A stretch of DNA of 64,000 nt from Agathobacter sp. Its GTDB lineage: Bacteria > Bacillota > Clostridia > Lachnospirales > Lachnospiraceae. The DNA lies in assembly GCA_022775045.1 (NCBI GenBank), contig JALFLB010000057.1, positions 62,001 through 126,000 on the forward strand, in the 5' to 3' direction. Below the pieces are notes generated by a model. That model was not told the DNA's origin. It saw only the letters and a program-made list of their open reading frames with translations, and ran no database searches. A program made the position numbers and the translations under genes. Shown piece by piece: positions 50,624 through 59,297 of the stretch; within the stretch, counting starts at the first letter, position 1; every line of letters starts with the position of its first letter.

Positions 50624-51109
50624 ATGAGCAAGGGAGTAATTCAGATTTATTATGGGGAGGGGCACGGAAAGTCAACAGCGGCAATCGGCAACGGAATTCG
50701 TGTTGCCAGCGAGGGGAAAAGCGTCATTCTCATTCAGTTTTTAAAGGGGAAGAATGAGAACGAGCTGGCTTTTCTCAATCGGTTAGAGCCTGAGATTAAA
50801 GTATTTCGTTTTGCAAAATCAGATGAGAGTTTTGAGGAATTGTCGGAGAGTGCCAAGCAGGAGGAGAGCATGAACCTGCGCAACGGTTTTAATTATGGCA
50901 AAAAGGTTGTAGCGACTGGTGCCTGTGATATGTTGATTCTCGATGAGGTGTTGGGAATTATGGATGAAAAGGTAATTCGTCCGGAGGAATTGAAGGAGTT
51001 ATTTGAGGCAAAGCCGGAGGAGATGACATTGGTTTGTACTGGACGGGTGTTGGATGACAGCATTCGTGAGTATGCAGACGAGATTTATAACATTGCACCT
51101 GAAAAATAG
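50624..51109 (+). CDS. Cob(I)yrinic acid a,c-diamide adenosyltransferase (BtuR/CobO family)
   Basis: The enzyme adds the 5'-deoxyadenosyl group of ATP to reduced corrinoid, giving adenosylcobalamin or its precursor. The 161-residue protein has the inverted P-loop GEGHGKST near 11-18, then ILIQFLKGK, EVLG following DMLILD, and LVCTGR, all family landmarks. It is a little shorter than the roughly 190-residue enteric BtuR. ATG 50624 follows GGAGG; longer starts would include low-quality leader sequence. No other cobalamin genes or B12 riboswitch are nearby. Confidence 0.9.
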   Translation: MSKGVIQIYYGEGHGKSTAAIGNGIRVASEGKSVILIQFLKGKNENELAFLNRLEPEIKVFRFAKSDESFEELSESAKQEESMNLRNGFNYGKKVVATGACDMLILDEVLGIMDEKVIRPEELKELFEAKPEEMTLVCTGRVLDDSIREYADEIYNIAPEK

Positions 51110-51112
51110 GAA

Positions 51113-51141
51113 TTGACGAATTGTAGAGAGGGTGCTATGAT
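51113..51141 (+). promoter_or_regulatory. Sigma-A promoter of the lysine riboswitch and dapA-dapB
   Basis: TTGACG (51113-51118), 17 bp, TATGAT (51136-51141). Transcription would start near 51148, about 47 bases before the riboswitch P1 helix. Confidence 0.7.
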
Positions 51142-51194
51142 TACAGAGTAAAACATATTTGTGTAAGTGATTAATCAAAGATTAACCACACATA

Positions 51195-51366
51195 TGATAG
51201 AGGTCGCGCGAATTATGAGTATCCTGTGGGATGTGGCAGGCACAGAAGAACACAGGGGAAAGGGAGGAGCGCCGAAAGGATGGGATGTCTGTAGTTTTGT
51301 CCTTGGGCATTCGGTTAACAGCCGTATGACTGTCAGAAGCGTGTTTGCGTGGATGGAGAGCTATCA
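51195..51366 (+). promoter_or_regulatory. Lysine riboswitch (L-box)
   Basis: The element binds lysine and controls dapA-dapB. P1 pairs TGATAG (51195-51200) with CTATCA (51361-51366). Between them lie the conserved pieces AGAGGTCGCG, GAGTATCC, GGGAGGAGCGCCGAAAGGA, TTGTCCTTGGG, GACTGTCAGAAGCG and GGATGGAGAGCTATC, in the order of the known five-helix junction. With lysine bound, the downstream terminator should form and stop transcription before dapA. Confidence 0.93.
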
Positions 51367-51395
51367 GGAATCTATTATGTACGTAGATAGGACTG

Positions 51396-51422
51396 ACCAG
51401 CTCGATGAGAGCTGGTTTTTTT
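51396..51422 (+). terminator. Regulated terminator of the lysine riboswitch
   Basis: An 8-bp stem (51396-51403 with 51409-51416) with loop GATGA, followed by seven T residues, lies 30 bp after the aptamer. Confidence 0.92.
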
Positions 51423-51456
51423 ACTACCAATGAGGATAGGAAAGGAGACAAATAAC

Positions 51457-52341
51457 GTGGCAATTTTTAAGGGTGCAGGTGTTGCAATTGTAACGCCTAT
51501 GAAAGACAATTTTGAGGTGAATTACGATAAGCTGGAAGAGCTGATCAATCAGCAGATTGATGCTGGAACCGATGCGATTATCATTGCAGGAACGACCGGT
51601 GAGAGTTCCACGCTGACAATGGAGGAACATCACAATGTGATTAAGGCAGCTGTTGAGTTTACGAAGCATCGTGTGCCGGTTGTTGCAGGGACCGGTTCAA
51701 ACTGTACCAAAACAGCAATTCAGTTGTCCAAGGAGGCAGAGGAAGCCGGTGTGGATGGGCTTTTAATCGTAACTCCGTACTACAATAAGGCAACACAGGC
51801 CGGTCTGATTGGACATTATTCTCAGATTGCAGACAGCACGAAGTGCCCGATTATTATGTATAACGTTCCGGGCAGAACCGGATGCAACCTTCTTCCGGAG
51901 ACAGTGGCGGAGCTTGTGAAGTCCAAGGAGAATATTGTGGGCTTAAAGGAGGCAACCGGCAATATGGCACAAGCTTCCAAGACAATGAATCTTACCGACG
52001 GAAAAATTGATATGTATTCCGGTGAGGATGGACTTGTTGTACCGCTTCTGGCAATTGGTGCAGTTGGGGTGATTTCTGTATGGAGCAATGTTGCACCGGC
52101 GAAGGTGCACCAGATGTGTGACAGCTTTTTCAGGGGAGATATTGAGACCGCAAGAAAGCTCCAGCTTGAGGCTCTTCCACTTGTAGATGTCCTGTTCTCC
52201 GAAGTCAACCCGATTCCGGTGAAGAAGGCAATGAATCTGATGGGGATGGAAGTAGGACCGCTTCGTTCTCCGCTCTGTGAAATGAGCGAGACAAATGCTC
52301 AAAAGATGGCTGAAGTAATGAAGAATTACGGAATTTTGTAA
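51457..52341 (+). CDS. dapA: 4-hydroxy-tetrahydrodipicolinate synthase
   Basis: DapA condenses pyruvate with aspartate semialdehyde, the first step of the lysine and diaminopimelate branch, which also feeds dipicolinate for spores. The 294-residue protein has GVAIVTPMKDN, GTTGESSTLT, YNKATQAG, YNVPGRTG with the active-site Tyr, and the Schiff-base Lys in GLKEATGN. GTG 51457 is chosen: AAAGGAG at 51441-51447 is 9 bases upstream, and the length then matches the family; the longer in-frame ATG at 51430 lies before that site. Controlled by the lysine riboswitch; dapB follows. Confidence 0.95.
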   Translation: MAIFKGAGVAIVTPMKDNFEVNYDKLEELINQQIDAGTDAIIIAGTTGESSTLTMEEHHNVIKAAVEFTKHRVPVVAGTGSNCTKTAIQLSKEAEEAGVDGLLIVTPYYNKATQAGLIGHYSQIADSTKCPIIMYNVPGRTGCNLLPETVAELVKSKENIVGLKEATGNMAQASKTMNLTDGKIDMYSGEDGLVVPLLAIGAVGVISVWSNVAPAKVHQMCDSFFRGDIETARKLQLEALPLVDVLFSEVNPIPVKKAMNLMGMEVGPLRSPLCEMSETNAQKMAEVMKNYGIL

Positions 52342-52361
52342 TTGGAAAGGACATAAGAGAA

Positions 52362-53123
52362 ATGACGAGAGCAATAATGAACGGCTGTAACGGTAAGATG
52401 GGACAGTGCATCACAGGGATTTGCGCGCAGGATCCGGATATTGAGATTGTTGCAGGAATTGATACCTATGATGGTATTAAGAATTCCTATCCGGTTTTTA
52501 AAAGCCTGCAGGAGTGTGATGCAGAGGCGGATGTTATTATTGATTTTTCGAATGCAAAGGCTGTGGATGCGCTGATTGATTACAGTGTTGAGAAGCAGAT
52601 TCCGGTTGTACTGTGCACCACCGGTCTATCGGAGGAACAGCTTGCAAAAGTAGAGCAGGCCTACGAGAAGGTAGCTATTTTAAAATCTGCAAACATGTCA
52701 CTGGGAATCAATACTTTGATGGAACTTTTGAAGAAGGCGGCACTTGTATTTGCACCGGCAGGTTTTGATATGGAGATCGTTGAGAAACATCATAACCAGA
52801 AGCTTGACGCACCGAGCGGTACGGCGCTTGCGTTGGCTGATTCTATGAATGAGGCGTTGGATGAGGCTTATACCTATACATATGACAGAAGTCAGGAACG
52901 CAGGAAGCGGGATAAATTTGAAATTGGAATTTCAGCAGTTCGTGGCGGTAATATTGTAGGAGAACATGAGGTGATATTTGCGGGACAGGACGAGGTGATT
53001 GAGTTCAAGCACACAGCATATTCAAAGGCAGTGTTTGCTAAGGGGGCAGTTGAGGCTGCCAAGTATTTGCAGGGTAAGGGCCCGGGACACTATGATATGG
53101 CAGATGTGATTGCTGCAAAGTAG
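52362..53123 (+). CDS. dapB: 4-hydroxy-tetrahydrodipicolinate reductase
   Basis: DapB reduces the product of DapA with NAD(P)H to tetrahydrodipicolinate. The 253-residue protein has the Rossmann start MNGCNGKMGQ, DVIIDFSNA, VLCTTGLSEEQ, the catalytic EKHHNQKLDAPSGTA and the late AVRGGNIVGEHEVIF. It follows dapA by 20 bp in one operon and ends at a strong terminator. With dapA it serves peptidoglycan, lysine and perhaps dipicolinate supply. Confidence 0.96.
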   Translation: MTRAIMNGCNGKMGQCITGICAQDPDIEIVAGIDTYDGIKNSYPVFKSLQECDAEADVIIDFSNAKAVDALIDYSVEKQIPVVLCTTGLSEEQLAKVEQAYEKVAILKSANMSLGINTLMELLKKAALVFAPAGFDMEIVEKHHNQKLDAPSGTALALADSMNEALDEAYTYTYDRSQERRKRDKFEIGISAVRGGNIVGEHEVIFAGQDEVIEFKHTAYSKAVFAKGAVEAAKYLQGKGPGHYDMADVIAAK

Positions 53124-53133
53124 TTTTTGTGGA

Positions 53134-53157
53134 AAAAGGAGCTTCGGCTCCTTTTTT
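53134..53157 (+). terminator. Terminator of dapA-dapB
   Basis: A 9-bp stem pairs 53134-53142 with 53147-53155 around the stable TTCG loop, followed by T residues. Confidence 0.92.
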
Positions 53158-53168
53158 GTTATGTTTTG

Positions 53169-53198
53169 TTGACAGCAGTAAGACAAAAATCTTATAAT
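53169..53198 (+). promoter_or_regulatory. Near-consensus promoter of the protease gene (and perhaps pyrC-F-K-D)
   Basis: TTGACA (53169-53174), 18 bp, TATAAT (53193-53198), 35 bp before the protease start. I see no PyrR-type attenuator between it and pyrC. Confidence 0.8.
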
Positions 53199-53233
53199 AA
53201 ATCATAATATTATGAATAAAGCTGAGGTGCAGA

Positions 53234-55060
53234 ATGAGAAAAATATGGAGAAAAACTGTGGCTTTAACAGTTGCATCGGCATTCTTATTTACAGGGTCGC
53301 AGGCAGCTGCTCCGGTGCAGGCAGCAACCAAAAGTGCGGATACATCGTGTGAAAAACCGGAATGGGATATTCCAACCTTAAAGGGAAGCGTTCGCGATGG
53401 CTATGTGATGTCCCCGAATAGTGTAGCCGTTCCGGCGGTCAGTAATACGGAAGCGGGACTGAAAGGGGCAGGAACGGTTCCGTCTGCTTATATGAATACG
53501 TTATCACAGCTTGTGGCAAAGTATCCTTCTACTCGTAATCAGGGGGGATATTCTACATGTTGGGCGTTCAGTGCAATCGGGCTGGCGGAATTTGATCTGA
53601 TTACGGATGACAGGACGGCTGATCGAAGTATCGATTTAAGTGAGCTGCAGCTTTCGTATTTTTCTTACAACAATGCGGAAGATGCATTTGGGAATACTTG
53701 CGGAGACGGACTATCTGTGACCGGCAACAAGTATCTGCAGGCAGGCGGGAATTTGGAGTATTGCGCCCGCACACTGCTTCAGTGGGAAGGCGTGATTAAT
53801 GAGGCGGACATGCCTTATGCAAATGTCGGAATGATTTCTTCGATGAGCGAGGATTATGCATTTCAGAAAGACGTTGCTCATTTGCAAAATGTATATATTA
53901 TCAATATTCATAAGAATCCGAATTTGGTTAAAAAAGAGGTTATGCAGCATGGTTCTGCCGGAATCGGCTTCTACTTTGCAGACACGGCAATTTATGACGG
54001 AAGCGGAGAGTATGAGGGCGAGCTGGTAACGACTTATAATTGTCCGAAAGCAGAACAGCCGAACCATGCCGCGAACATTGTCGGTTGGGACGATAATTTT
54101 CCTGCGGCGAATTTCGCGAATAAGCCGGCAGGAAACGGGGCATGGTTAGTGCGCAACAGCTGGTCGGACAGTGCCAAAAATGATATTACAAGCTATTTCT
54201 GGTTGTCATACTATGATAAATCCCTTGAGGATGCAGCCTGGATTATGGACTTTGAGGCGGCGGATAACTATGAATATATTTATCAGTATGATGGTTGCCC
54301 GTTGGTATACAAAGCGTATCCGTTTTCTGACAGTGCTAATGTTTTTATGGTCAAGGGAGCATCGAATGAACTGCTTAAGGCTGTTTCCATTACTTTGAAT
54401 CAGGATACGAATGTGCCATATACAATTAAGGTATATACAAATCTGACGGATTCAGGAAAACCGAAAAGCGGTGTGCTTGCGGCTCAGGTGTCCGGTAAGA
54501 CAAGCTACGCAGGAACCTATACAATTCCACTGAACAAGTCCGTTTCTTTGCCAAAGGGAAGTTATTATTCTATAGTGGTAGATTTGAACAAGAAAAATGC
54601 CGGGATCGCTATGGAATGTGGAACCAAAAACGGGGGTCTCAAAAGTACGGCCGGCATTGAGTATAATCAGAGCTTTGTATATTATCAGGGACAGTGGCAG
54701 GATCTGGTGGATGTGGGAGAGTATCAGGGAATCGGCAATCTCTGTATCAAGGGTTATACAGACAAAACAGGGACGAGTATCTCCAAGACAGAAAAGCTTC
54801 GGGCATCCTCTGTCATGAGAAACTCTGTAAAGCTTTCCTGGAGTGGCACCAGTGGCGCGCAGGGATATGAGATTTACCGTGCAACCAGCAGAACCGGATC
54901 CTATAAAAAGGTAGCAACCGTGAAGGAAAAGAGCTATAAGAATACAGGGCTTACAAAGGGAAAGACTTATTATTATAAGGTTCGCGCTTATAAGAAAAAT
55001 GGTGACACCACAGTAGTTGGCAAGCTTTCGTCAGCTGTGAAAGTAACTACGAAGAAATAG
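53234..55060 (+). CDS. Secreted papain-family (C1A) cysteine protease with lectin-like and fibronectin type III domains
   Basis: The 608-residue protein has a signal peptide (about 1-30, ending near PVQA) and a pro-region. The C1 protease domain (about 90-330) has catalytic Cys109 in STCWAFSA, preceded by the oxyanion Gln in RNQGGYS, His278 in QPNHAANIVGWDD and Asn308 in AWLVRNSW. A beta-rich lectin-like region (about 340-510) follows, and a fibronectin type III domain (about 520-608, with VKLSWSGTSGAQGYEIYRA and YYYKVRAYKK). It lacks a cell-wall anchor motif, so it is secreted or held by non-covalent binding. It starts 35 bp after a strong promoter and ends 18 bp before pyrC, so a shared transcript is likely. 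Confidence 0.9.
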   Translation: MRKIWRKTVALTVASAFLFTGSQAAAPVQAATKSADTSCEKPEWDIPTLKGSVRDGYVMSPNSVAVPAVSNTEAGLKGAGTVPSAYMNTLSQLVAKYPSTRNQGGYSTCWAFSAIGLAEFDLITDDRTADRSIDLSELQLSYFSYNNAEDAFGNTCGDGLSVTGNKYLQAGGNLEYCARTLLQWEGVINEADMPYANVGMISSMSEDYAFQKDVAHLQNVYIINIHKNPNLVKKEVMQHGSAGIGFYFADTAIYDGSGEYEGELVTTYNCPKAEQPNHAANIVGWDDNFPAANFANKPAGNGAWLVRNSWSDSAKNDITSYFWLSYYDKSLEDAAWIMDFEAADNYEYIYQYDGCPLVYKAYPFSDSANVFMVKGASNELLKAVSITLNQDTNVPYTIKVYTNLTDSGKPKSGVLAAQVSGKTSYAGTYTIPLNKSVSLPKGSYYSIVVDLNKKNAGIAMECGTKNGGLKSTAGIEYNQSFVYYQGQWQDLVDVGEYQGIGNLCIKGYTDKTGTSISKTEKLRASSVMRNSVKLSWSGTSGAQGYEIYRATSRTGSYKKVATVKEKSYKNTGLTKGKTYYYKVRAYKKNGDTTVVGKLSSAVKVTTKK

Positions 55061-55078
55061 TAATAGAAGGGAAAAAAT

Positions 55079-56422
55079 ATGACATTATTAATTAAGGGCG
55101 GTCATGTAATCAATCCTGCAACTGAGATGGATGATGTTGCAGACATTCTGATTGAGGAAGGGAAAGTTGTAGAGATTGGCAAAGATTTGGCACCGAAAGC
55201 GGTGGATCGGACGATTTCGGCAGAAGGATGTTATGTGATGCCGGGATTTATCGATATGCATGTACATTTCCGGGATCCTGGATTTGAACAGAAGGAAGAT
55301 ATTTTTACAGGGATGGAGGCGGCCGCACACGGTGGATATACAACTGTGCTCACGATGCCGAATACCAGACCGGTAGTGGATAATCCGGATGTTGTCAATT
55401 ATGTCCATACCAAAGCGGCAGCCGGAAAGTGCATTCATGTGCTGCAGGTTGGAGCGATTACAAAGGGACAGCAGGGAAAGGAACTTGCAGATATTGAAGG
55501 AATGGTAAAAGCCGGAATTCCTGCAATCAGTGAGGATGGCAAGTCAGTCATGAATGCGGAAATCTACCGGGAGGCAATGATGGAAGCGGCAAGACTTGGC
55601 ATACCGGTTCTGGCACATTGCGAGGATATTAATATGGTTCGGGGTGGCGTTATGAACGCAGATGACAAGGCGCAGGAACTGGGAATGCCTGGAATCACCA
55701 ATGCCGTGGAAGATGTAATTATTGCAAGAGATTTGACGTTGGCAAAAGAGACAGGCGTACATCTGCATTTGTGTCATTGTTCTACCCGGGATTCCGTTTC
55801 CATGATGAAACATGCAAAGGAAGAGGGAATCTCGGTCTCGGCAGAGGTATGCCCTCATCATTTTACATTGACATCGGATGATATCAAGGAGTTTGTGCCG
55901 GAAATTAAAGCGGGGATTCTCATTCCGAATGACACGGATGCGGATACCAATTATAAGATGAATCCTCCTCTTCGGAGGCGGGAGGATGTGGAGGCTCTTA
56001 AGGAGGGATTGCGTGATGGAATCATGGATGTGATTTCCACAGATCACGCGCCACATACTTTTGATGACAAGAATACTTCCATGAAGAATGCTCCTTTTGG
56101 AATTGTAGGACTGGAGACGGCGGCTTGTCTGACCTATACGGAGCTTGTGCTGGGCGGCTATCTGACTCCAATGCAGATGGCTGAAAAGATGAGCTATAAT
56201 CCGGCACAGATTATTGGAATCGATAAGGGGGATATCCAGCCGGGAAAGGCGGCAGATCTTGTCATCTTTGATCCGAATGAGACCTATCAGATTGATAAAA
56301 ATACATTTGCGTCCAAGGGGCGCAATACACCATTCCACGGAAGAGAGGTTACAGGACGTGTCAAGTGCACAATCTGTGACGGGGAAGTGGTCTTTAATGA
56401 AATAAAAAAGAAAGTGAAATAA
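55079..56422 (+). CDS. pyrC: Dihydroorotase
   Basis: Dihydroorotase cyclises carbamoyl aspartate to dihydroorotate in pyrimidine synthesis. The 447-residue, type I (multifunctional/allantoinase-like) enzyme has GFIDMHVHFRDPGFEQKED with the metal-binding HxH, CHCSTRDSV, CPHHFTL and STDHAPH, all expected metal or substrate ligands. ATG 55079 is preceded by AGAAGGG. It heads the pyr cluster C-F-K-D; aspartate transcarbamoylase genes are not in the window. Confidence 0.95.
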   Translation: MTLLIKGGHVINPATEMDDVADILIEEGKVVEIGKDLAPKAVDRTISAEGCYVMPGFIDMHVHFRDPGFEQKEDIFTGMEAAAHGGYTTVLTMPNTRPVVDNPDVVNYVHTKAAAGKCIHVLQVGAITKGQQGKELADIEGMVKAGIPAISEDGKSVMNAEIYREAMMEAARLGIPVLAHCEDINMVRGGVMNADDKAQELGMPGITNAVEDVIIARDLTLAKETGVHLHLCHCSTRDSVSMMKHAKEEGISVSAEVCPHHFTLTSDDIKEFVPEIKAGILIPNDTDADTNYKMNPPLRRREDVEALKEGLRDGIMDVISTDHAPHTFDDKNTSMKNAPFGIVGLETAACLTYTELVLGGYLTPMQMAEKMSYNPAQIIGIDKGDIQPGKAADLVIFDPNETYQIDKNTFASKGRNTPFHGREVTGRVKCTICDGEVVFNEIKKKVK

Positions 56423-56438
56423 GAGGGGGATAAACAAT

Positions 56439-57371
56439 ATGATTAACAAGTTAGTAGAGAAAATTAAGAAGACCAATGCACCAATCGTTGTGGGGCTTGA
56501 CCCGATGCTTTCCTATGTGCCGGAGCATATTCAGAAAGCGGCTTTTGAACAGTTTGGTGAGACACCGGAAGGCGCAGCAGAAGCAATCTGGCAGTACAAC
56601 AAAGCAATTGTGGATGCAACTTATGATCTGATTCCGGCGGTAAAGCCGCAGATTGCCATGTATGAGCAGTTCGGGCTCGAGGGTGTAAAGGCATTTCAGA
56701 AGACGGTAGATTACTGTCATGAGAAGAATCTTGTGGTTATCGGAGACGTAAAGCGCGGTGATATCGGTTCAACCTCAGCAGCTTATGCCACCGGACATCT
56801 TGGAAAGGTGCAGATTGGCAGTAAGAGCTACAGTGGGTTTAACGAGGACTTTGCAACGGTGAATCCTTACCTTGGAACGGATGGCATCAAGCCCTTTGTG
56901 GATGTCTGCAAGGAGGAGAAGAAGGGAATCTTTATACTGGTTAAGACTTCCAATCCGTCCAGTGGTGAGTTTCAGGATCGCCTGATTGATGGACGGCCGC
57001 TCTATGAGCTGGTTGGCGAAAAGGTAGCTGAGTGGGGCAGCGACTGCATGGGTGATTCTTACAGCTATGTAGGAGCAGTTGTGGGAGCAACCTACCCGGA
57101 ACAGGGAAAAATTCTTAGAAAGATTATGCCAAAGTCCTTCATCTTAGTTCCTGGTTACGGAGCTCAGGGAGGACAGGGCAAGGATCTTGTACACTTCTTT
57201 AACGAGGATGGACTTGGCGCAATTGTCAATTCTTCCCGTGGAATTATTGCAGCCTACAAGCAGGATAAGTACAAGGAGAAAGGAATCACACCGGAGAACT
57301 TTGCGGATGCATCCCGACTTGCAGTGGAGGATATGATTGCGGATATCGCAGGGGCACTTTCCCAAAAGTAG
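56439..57371 (+). CDS. pyrF: Orotidine 5'-phosphate decarboxylase, type 2
   Basis: PyrF converts OMP to UMP. The 310-residue length and the signatures IVVGLDPMLSYVP, KPQIAMYEQFG, VIGDVKRGDIGSTSAAYA and KTSNPSSGE mark the longer type 2 subfamily rather than the roughly 230-residue type 1. The DVKRGDIG segment carries the catalytic Lys and Asp. It lies 16 bp after pyrC and 29 bp before pyrK. Confidence 0.95.
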   Translation: MINKLVEKIKKTNAPIVVGLDPMLSYVPEHIQKAAFEQFGETPEGAAEAIWQYNKAIVDATYDLIPAVKPQIAMYEQFGLEGVKAFQKTVDYCHEKNLVVIGDVKRGDIGSTSAAYATGHLGKVQIGSKSYSGFNEDFATVNPYLGTDGIKPFVDVCKEEKKGIFILVKTSNPSSGEFQDRLIDGRPLYELVGEKVAEWGSDCMGDSYSYVGAVVGATYPEQGKILRKIMPKSFILVPGYGAQGGQGKDLVHFFNEDGLGAIVNSSRGIIAAYKQDKYKEKGITPENFADASRLAVEDMIADIAGALSQK

Positions 57372-57400
57372 TGTGTGAGAAACAAGTAAGGAGATAAAGA

Positions 57401-58192
57401 ATGAGCGAGAAATTTCAGGAGAGAGCGACGGTGTTGTCGCAGGAATGTCTGGGAGCCGGAATCTATGATCTGACGATTCAGACGAAGGAGATTGCTGCCC
57501 ATGCAAAAGCCGGACAGTTTGTGTCGGTGTACAGCGATGATGCCAGCAAGCTGCTGCCGCGCCCAATCAGTCTGTGTGGAATTGACGCTGAGGCGGGGAC
57601 GCTGCGGCTGGTGTACCGTGTGACAGGTGAGGGAACCGGAACGGAAGAATTTTCCCGGCTGAAAAAGGGAGATACCGTGAAAATTTTAGGGCCTCTCGGC
57701 AACGGATTTACCATAGAGCCGGGGAAAAAGGCGTTCTTGATCGGTGGAGGAATCGGTGTGCCGCCGATGCTGCAGCTGGCAAAGGATATAAAGAAGGCGG
57801 GTGTGGTACCTTTCCAGATTGTGATGGGATACCGGGATGCAAATACGTTTTTATTGGATGAATTTAAAGAGCAGGCAGAGACCTTTGTTGCTACGGAGGA
57901 TGGAAGCGTTGGAACGAAAGGAAATGTGCTTGATGCCATTCGTGCAAATGCGCTTACGGCAGATGTGATTTATGCCTGCGGTCCGACACCGATGCTCCGT
58001 GCGCTGAAAGCATATGCGGCTGAGCAGGGAATGGATTGTTACATTTCCATGGAGGAACGGATGGCATGCGGAATTGGAGCCTGTCTTGCCTGTGTGTGCA
58101 ATTCCACCAGCAAGGATGAACACTCCAATGTGAATAATAAGCGAATCTGTAAGGAAGGTCCGGTCTTCGATGCGAAGGAGGTGGAGCTGTAA
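57401..58192 (+). CDS. pyrK: Dihydroorotate dehydrogenase B, electron transfer subunit
   Basis: PyrK passes electrons from PyrD flavin to NAD+ through FAD and a 2Fe-2S centre. The 263-residue protein has the FAD site LPRPISLCGID, the NAD-binding GGGIGVPPMLQLA and the iron-sulfur cysteines in CGIGACLACVCNS plus a late CKEG. It overlaps pyrD by one base (TAATG), indicating coupled synthesis of the two subunits. Confidence 0.95.
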   Translation: MSEKFQERATVLSQECLGAGIYDLTIQTKEIAAHAKAGQFVSVYSDDASKLLPRPISLCGIDAEAGTLRLVYRVTGEGTGTEEFSRLKKGDTVKILGPLGNGFTIEPGKKAFLIGGGIGVPPMLQLAKDIKKAGVVPFQIVMGYRDANTFLLDEFKEQAETFVATEDGSVGTKGNVLDAIRANALTADVIYACGPTPMLRALKAYAAEQGMDCYISMEERMACGIGACLACVCNSTSKDEHSNVNNKRICKEGPVFDAKEVEL

Positions 58193-59100
58193 TGAATACC
58201 AGTGTGAATCTGTGCGGAGTGACTTTGAAAAATCCGGTGATGACAGCATCCGGGACCTTCGGTTCAGGGGCTGAGTACAGTGAATTTGTGGACTTGAACA
58301 AGCTTGGTGCGGTGGTGACAAAGGGTGTGGCGAATGTGCCGTGGCCAGGCAATCCGACACCCCGTGTGGCAGAGGTGTACGGCGGAATGCTCAATGCAGT
58401 CGGTTTGCAGAATCCGGGAATCGAGCTTTTTTGCAAGAGGGATATCCCATTCTTGAAGCAGTATGACACGAAGATTATCGTGAATGTGTGCGGCCATTCC
58501 ACGGAAGAGTATGTGGAGGTGGTGGAACGACTTTCTGATGAGCCGGTGGATCTCCTGGAAATCAATATCTCCTGCCCGAATGTCAGGGAGGGTGGAATTG
58601 CCTTCGGACAGGATCCCAAAGCGGTGGAAGCAATCACCAGAGAGATGAAGAACCATGCGAAGCAGCCGGTGATCATGAAGCTGAGTCCGAATGTGACGGA
58701 TATTACGGAGATGGCACGGGCAGCAGAGGCGGGCGGTGCGGATGCCCTTTCCCTGATCAATACCATCACGGGCATGAAAATCGATATCAACCGCAGATGC
58801 TTCGTTCTTGCCAACAAGACAGGCGGAATGTCAGGTCCGGCCATTCATCCGGTGGCAGTGCGTATGGTTTACCAGACGGCACAGGCAGTGTCTCTTCCGA
58901 TTATCGGAATGGGCGGTATCATGAATGCGGAGGATGCCATTGAGATGATTCTTGCCGGTGCTACCGCGGTATCTGTCGGAACTGCGAATTTCAACGATCC
59001 GACGGTCACAGAGAAGATTGTTGCAGGTATAGAGGATTATCTGATAAAGTATCAGGTCAGCGATATTCGTGAGCTGGTCGGGGCTGTGCACGAGCGTTGA
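58192..59100 (+). CDS. pyrD: Dihydroorotate dehydrogenase B, catalytic subunit
   Basis: PyrD oxidises dihydroorotate to orotate using FMN. The 302-residue class 1B enzyme has VMTASGTFGSGAEY, GNPTPRVAEVYGGMLNAVGLQNPG (quoted in part: GNPTPRVAEV and LNAVGLQNPG), NISCPNVREGG with the catalytic Cys, IMKLSPNVTDI and MGGIMNAEDA. It works with PyrK as a heterotetramer. The operon ends at a strong terminator. Confidence 0.96.
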   Translation: MNTSVNLCGVTLKNPVMTASGTFGSGAEYSEFVDLNKLGAVVTKGVANVPWPGNPTPRVAEVYGGMLNAVGLQNPGIELFCKRDIPFLKQYDTKIIVNVCGHSTEEYVEVVERLSDEPVDLLEINISCPNVREGGIAFGQDPKAVEAITREMKNHAKQPVIMKLSPNVTDITEMARAAEAGGADALSLINTITGMKIDINRRCFVLANKTGGMSGPAIHPVAVRMVYQTAQAVSLPIIGMGGIMNAEDAIEMILAGATAVSVGTANFNDPTVTEKIVAGIEDYLIKYQVSDIRELVGAVHER

Positions 59101-59140
59101 TAAAAAGTTTTTTGATCTGGAAAGAAAATAAAATATAGGG

Positions 59141-59176
59141 CAGTCTGTTTTCAGAAATGGGAACAGACTGTTTTTT
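59141..59176 (+). terminator. Terminator of the pyrC-F-K-D operon
   Basis: A 9-bp stem pairs 59141-59149 with 59162-59170 around a 12-base loop, followed by six T residues. Confidence 0.9.
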
Positions 59177-59206
59177 ATATTGATTAAGACAGAAAGCGGA
59201 AACACA

Positions 59207-59235
59207 TTGAAAATGCTTTCGTTTTATGATAGACT
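59207..59235 (+). promoter_or_regulatory. Candidate promoter of pyrE
   Basis: TTGAAA (59207-59212), 17 bp, TAGACT (59230-59235), 63 bp before the pyrE start; it separates pyrE from the preceding pyr operon. Confidence 0.5.
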
Positions 59236-59297
59236 AAAAACGCTGAAAAACACATAAAATGAGTGTAGTGGCTTTTGATATAGGGAGGATATTGAAA

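Noticed and set aside
51167..51433. An 88-codon open frame between the corrinoid adenosyltransferase gene and dapA
   Set aside because: It lies exactly over the lysine riboswitch and its terminator; no good ribosome binding site, and the RNA structure explains the sequence.
55544..56476. A 310-codon frame on the - strand
   Set aside because: Fully antisense to pyrC, with no ribosome binding site and an odd composition rich in His, Ile and Cys.
57954..58844. A 296-codon frame on the - strand
   Set aside because: Antisense to pyrK and pyrD, which have complete family motifs.
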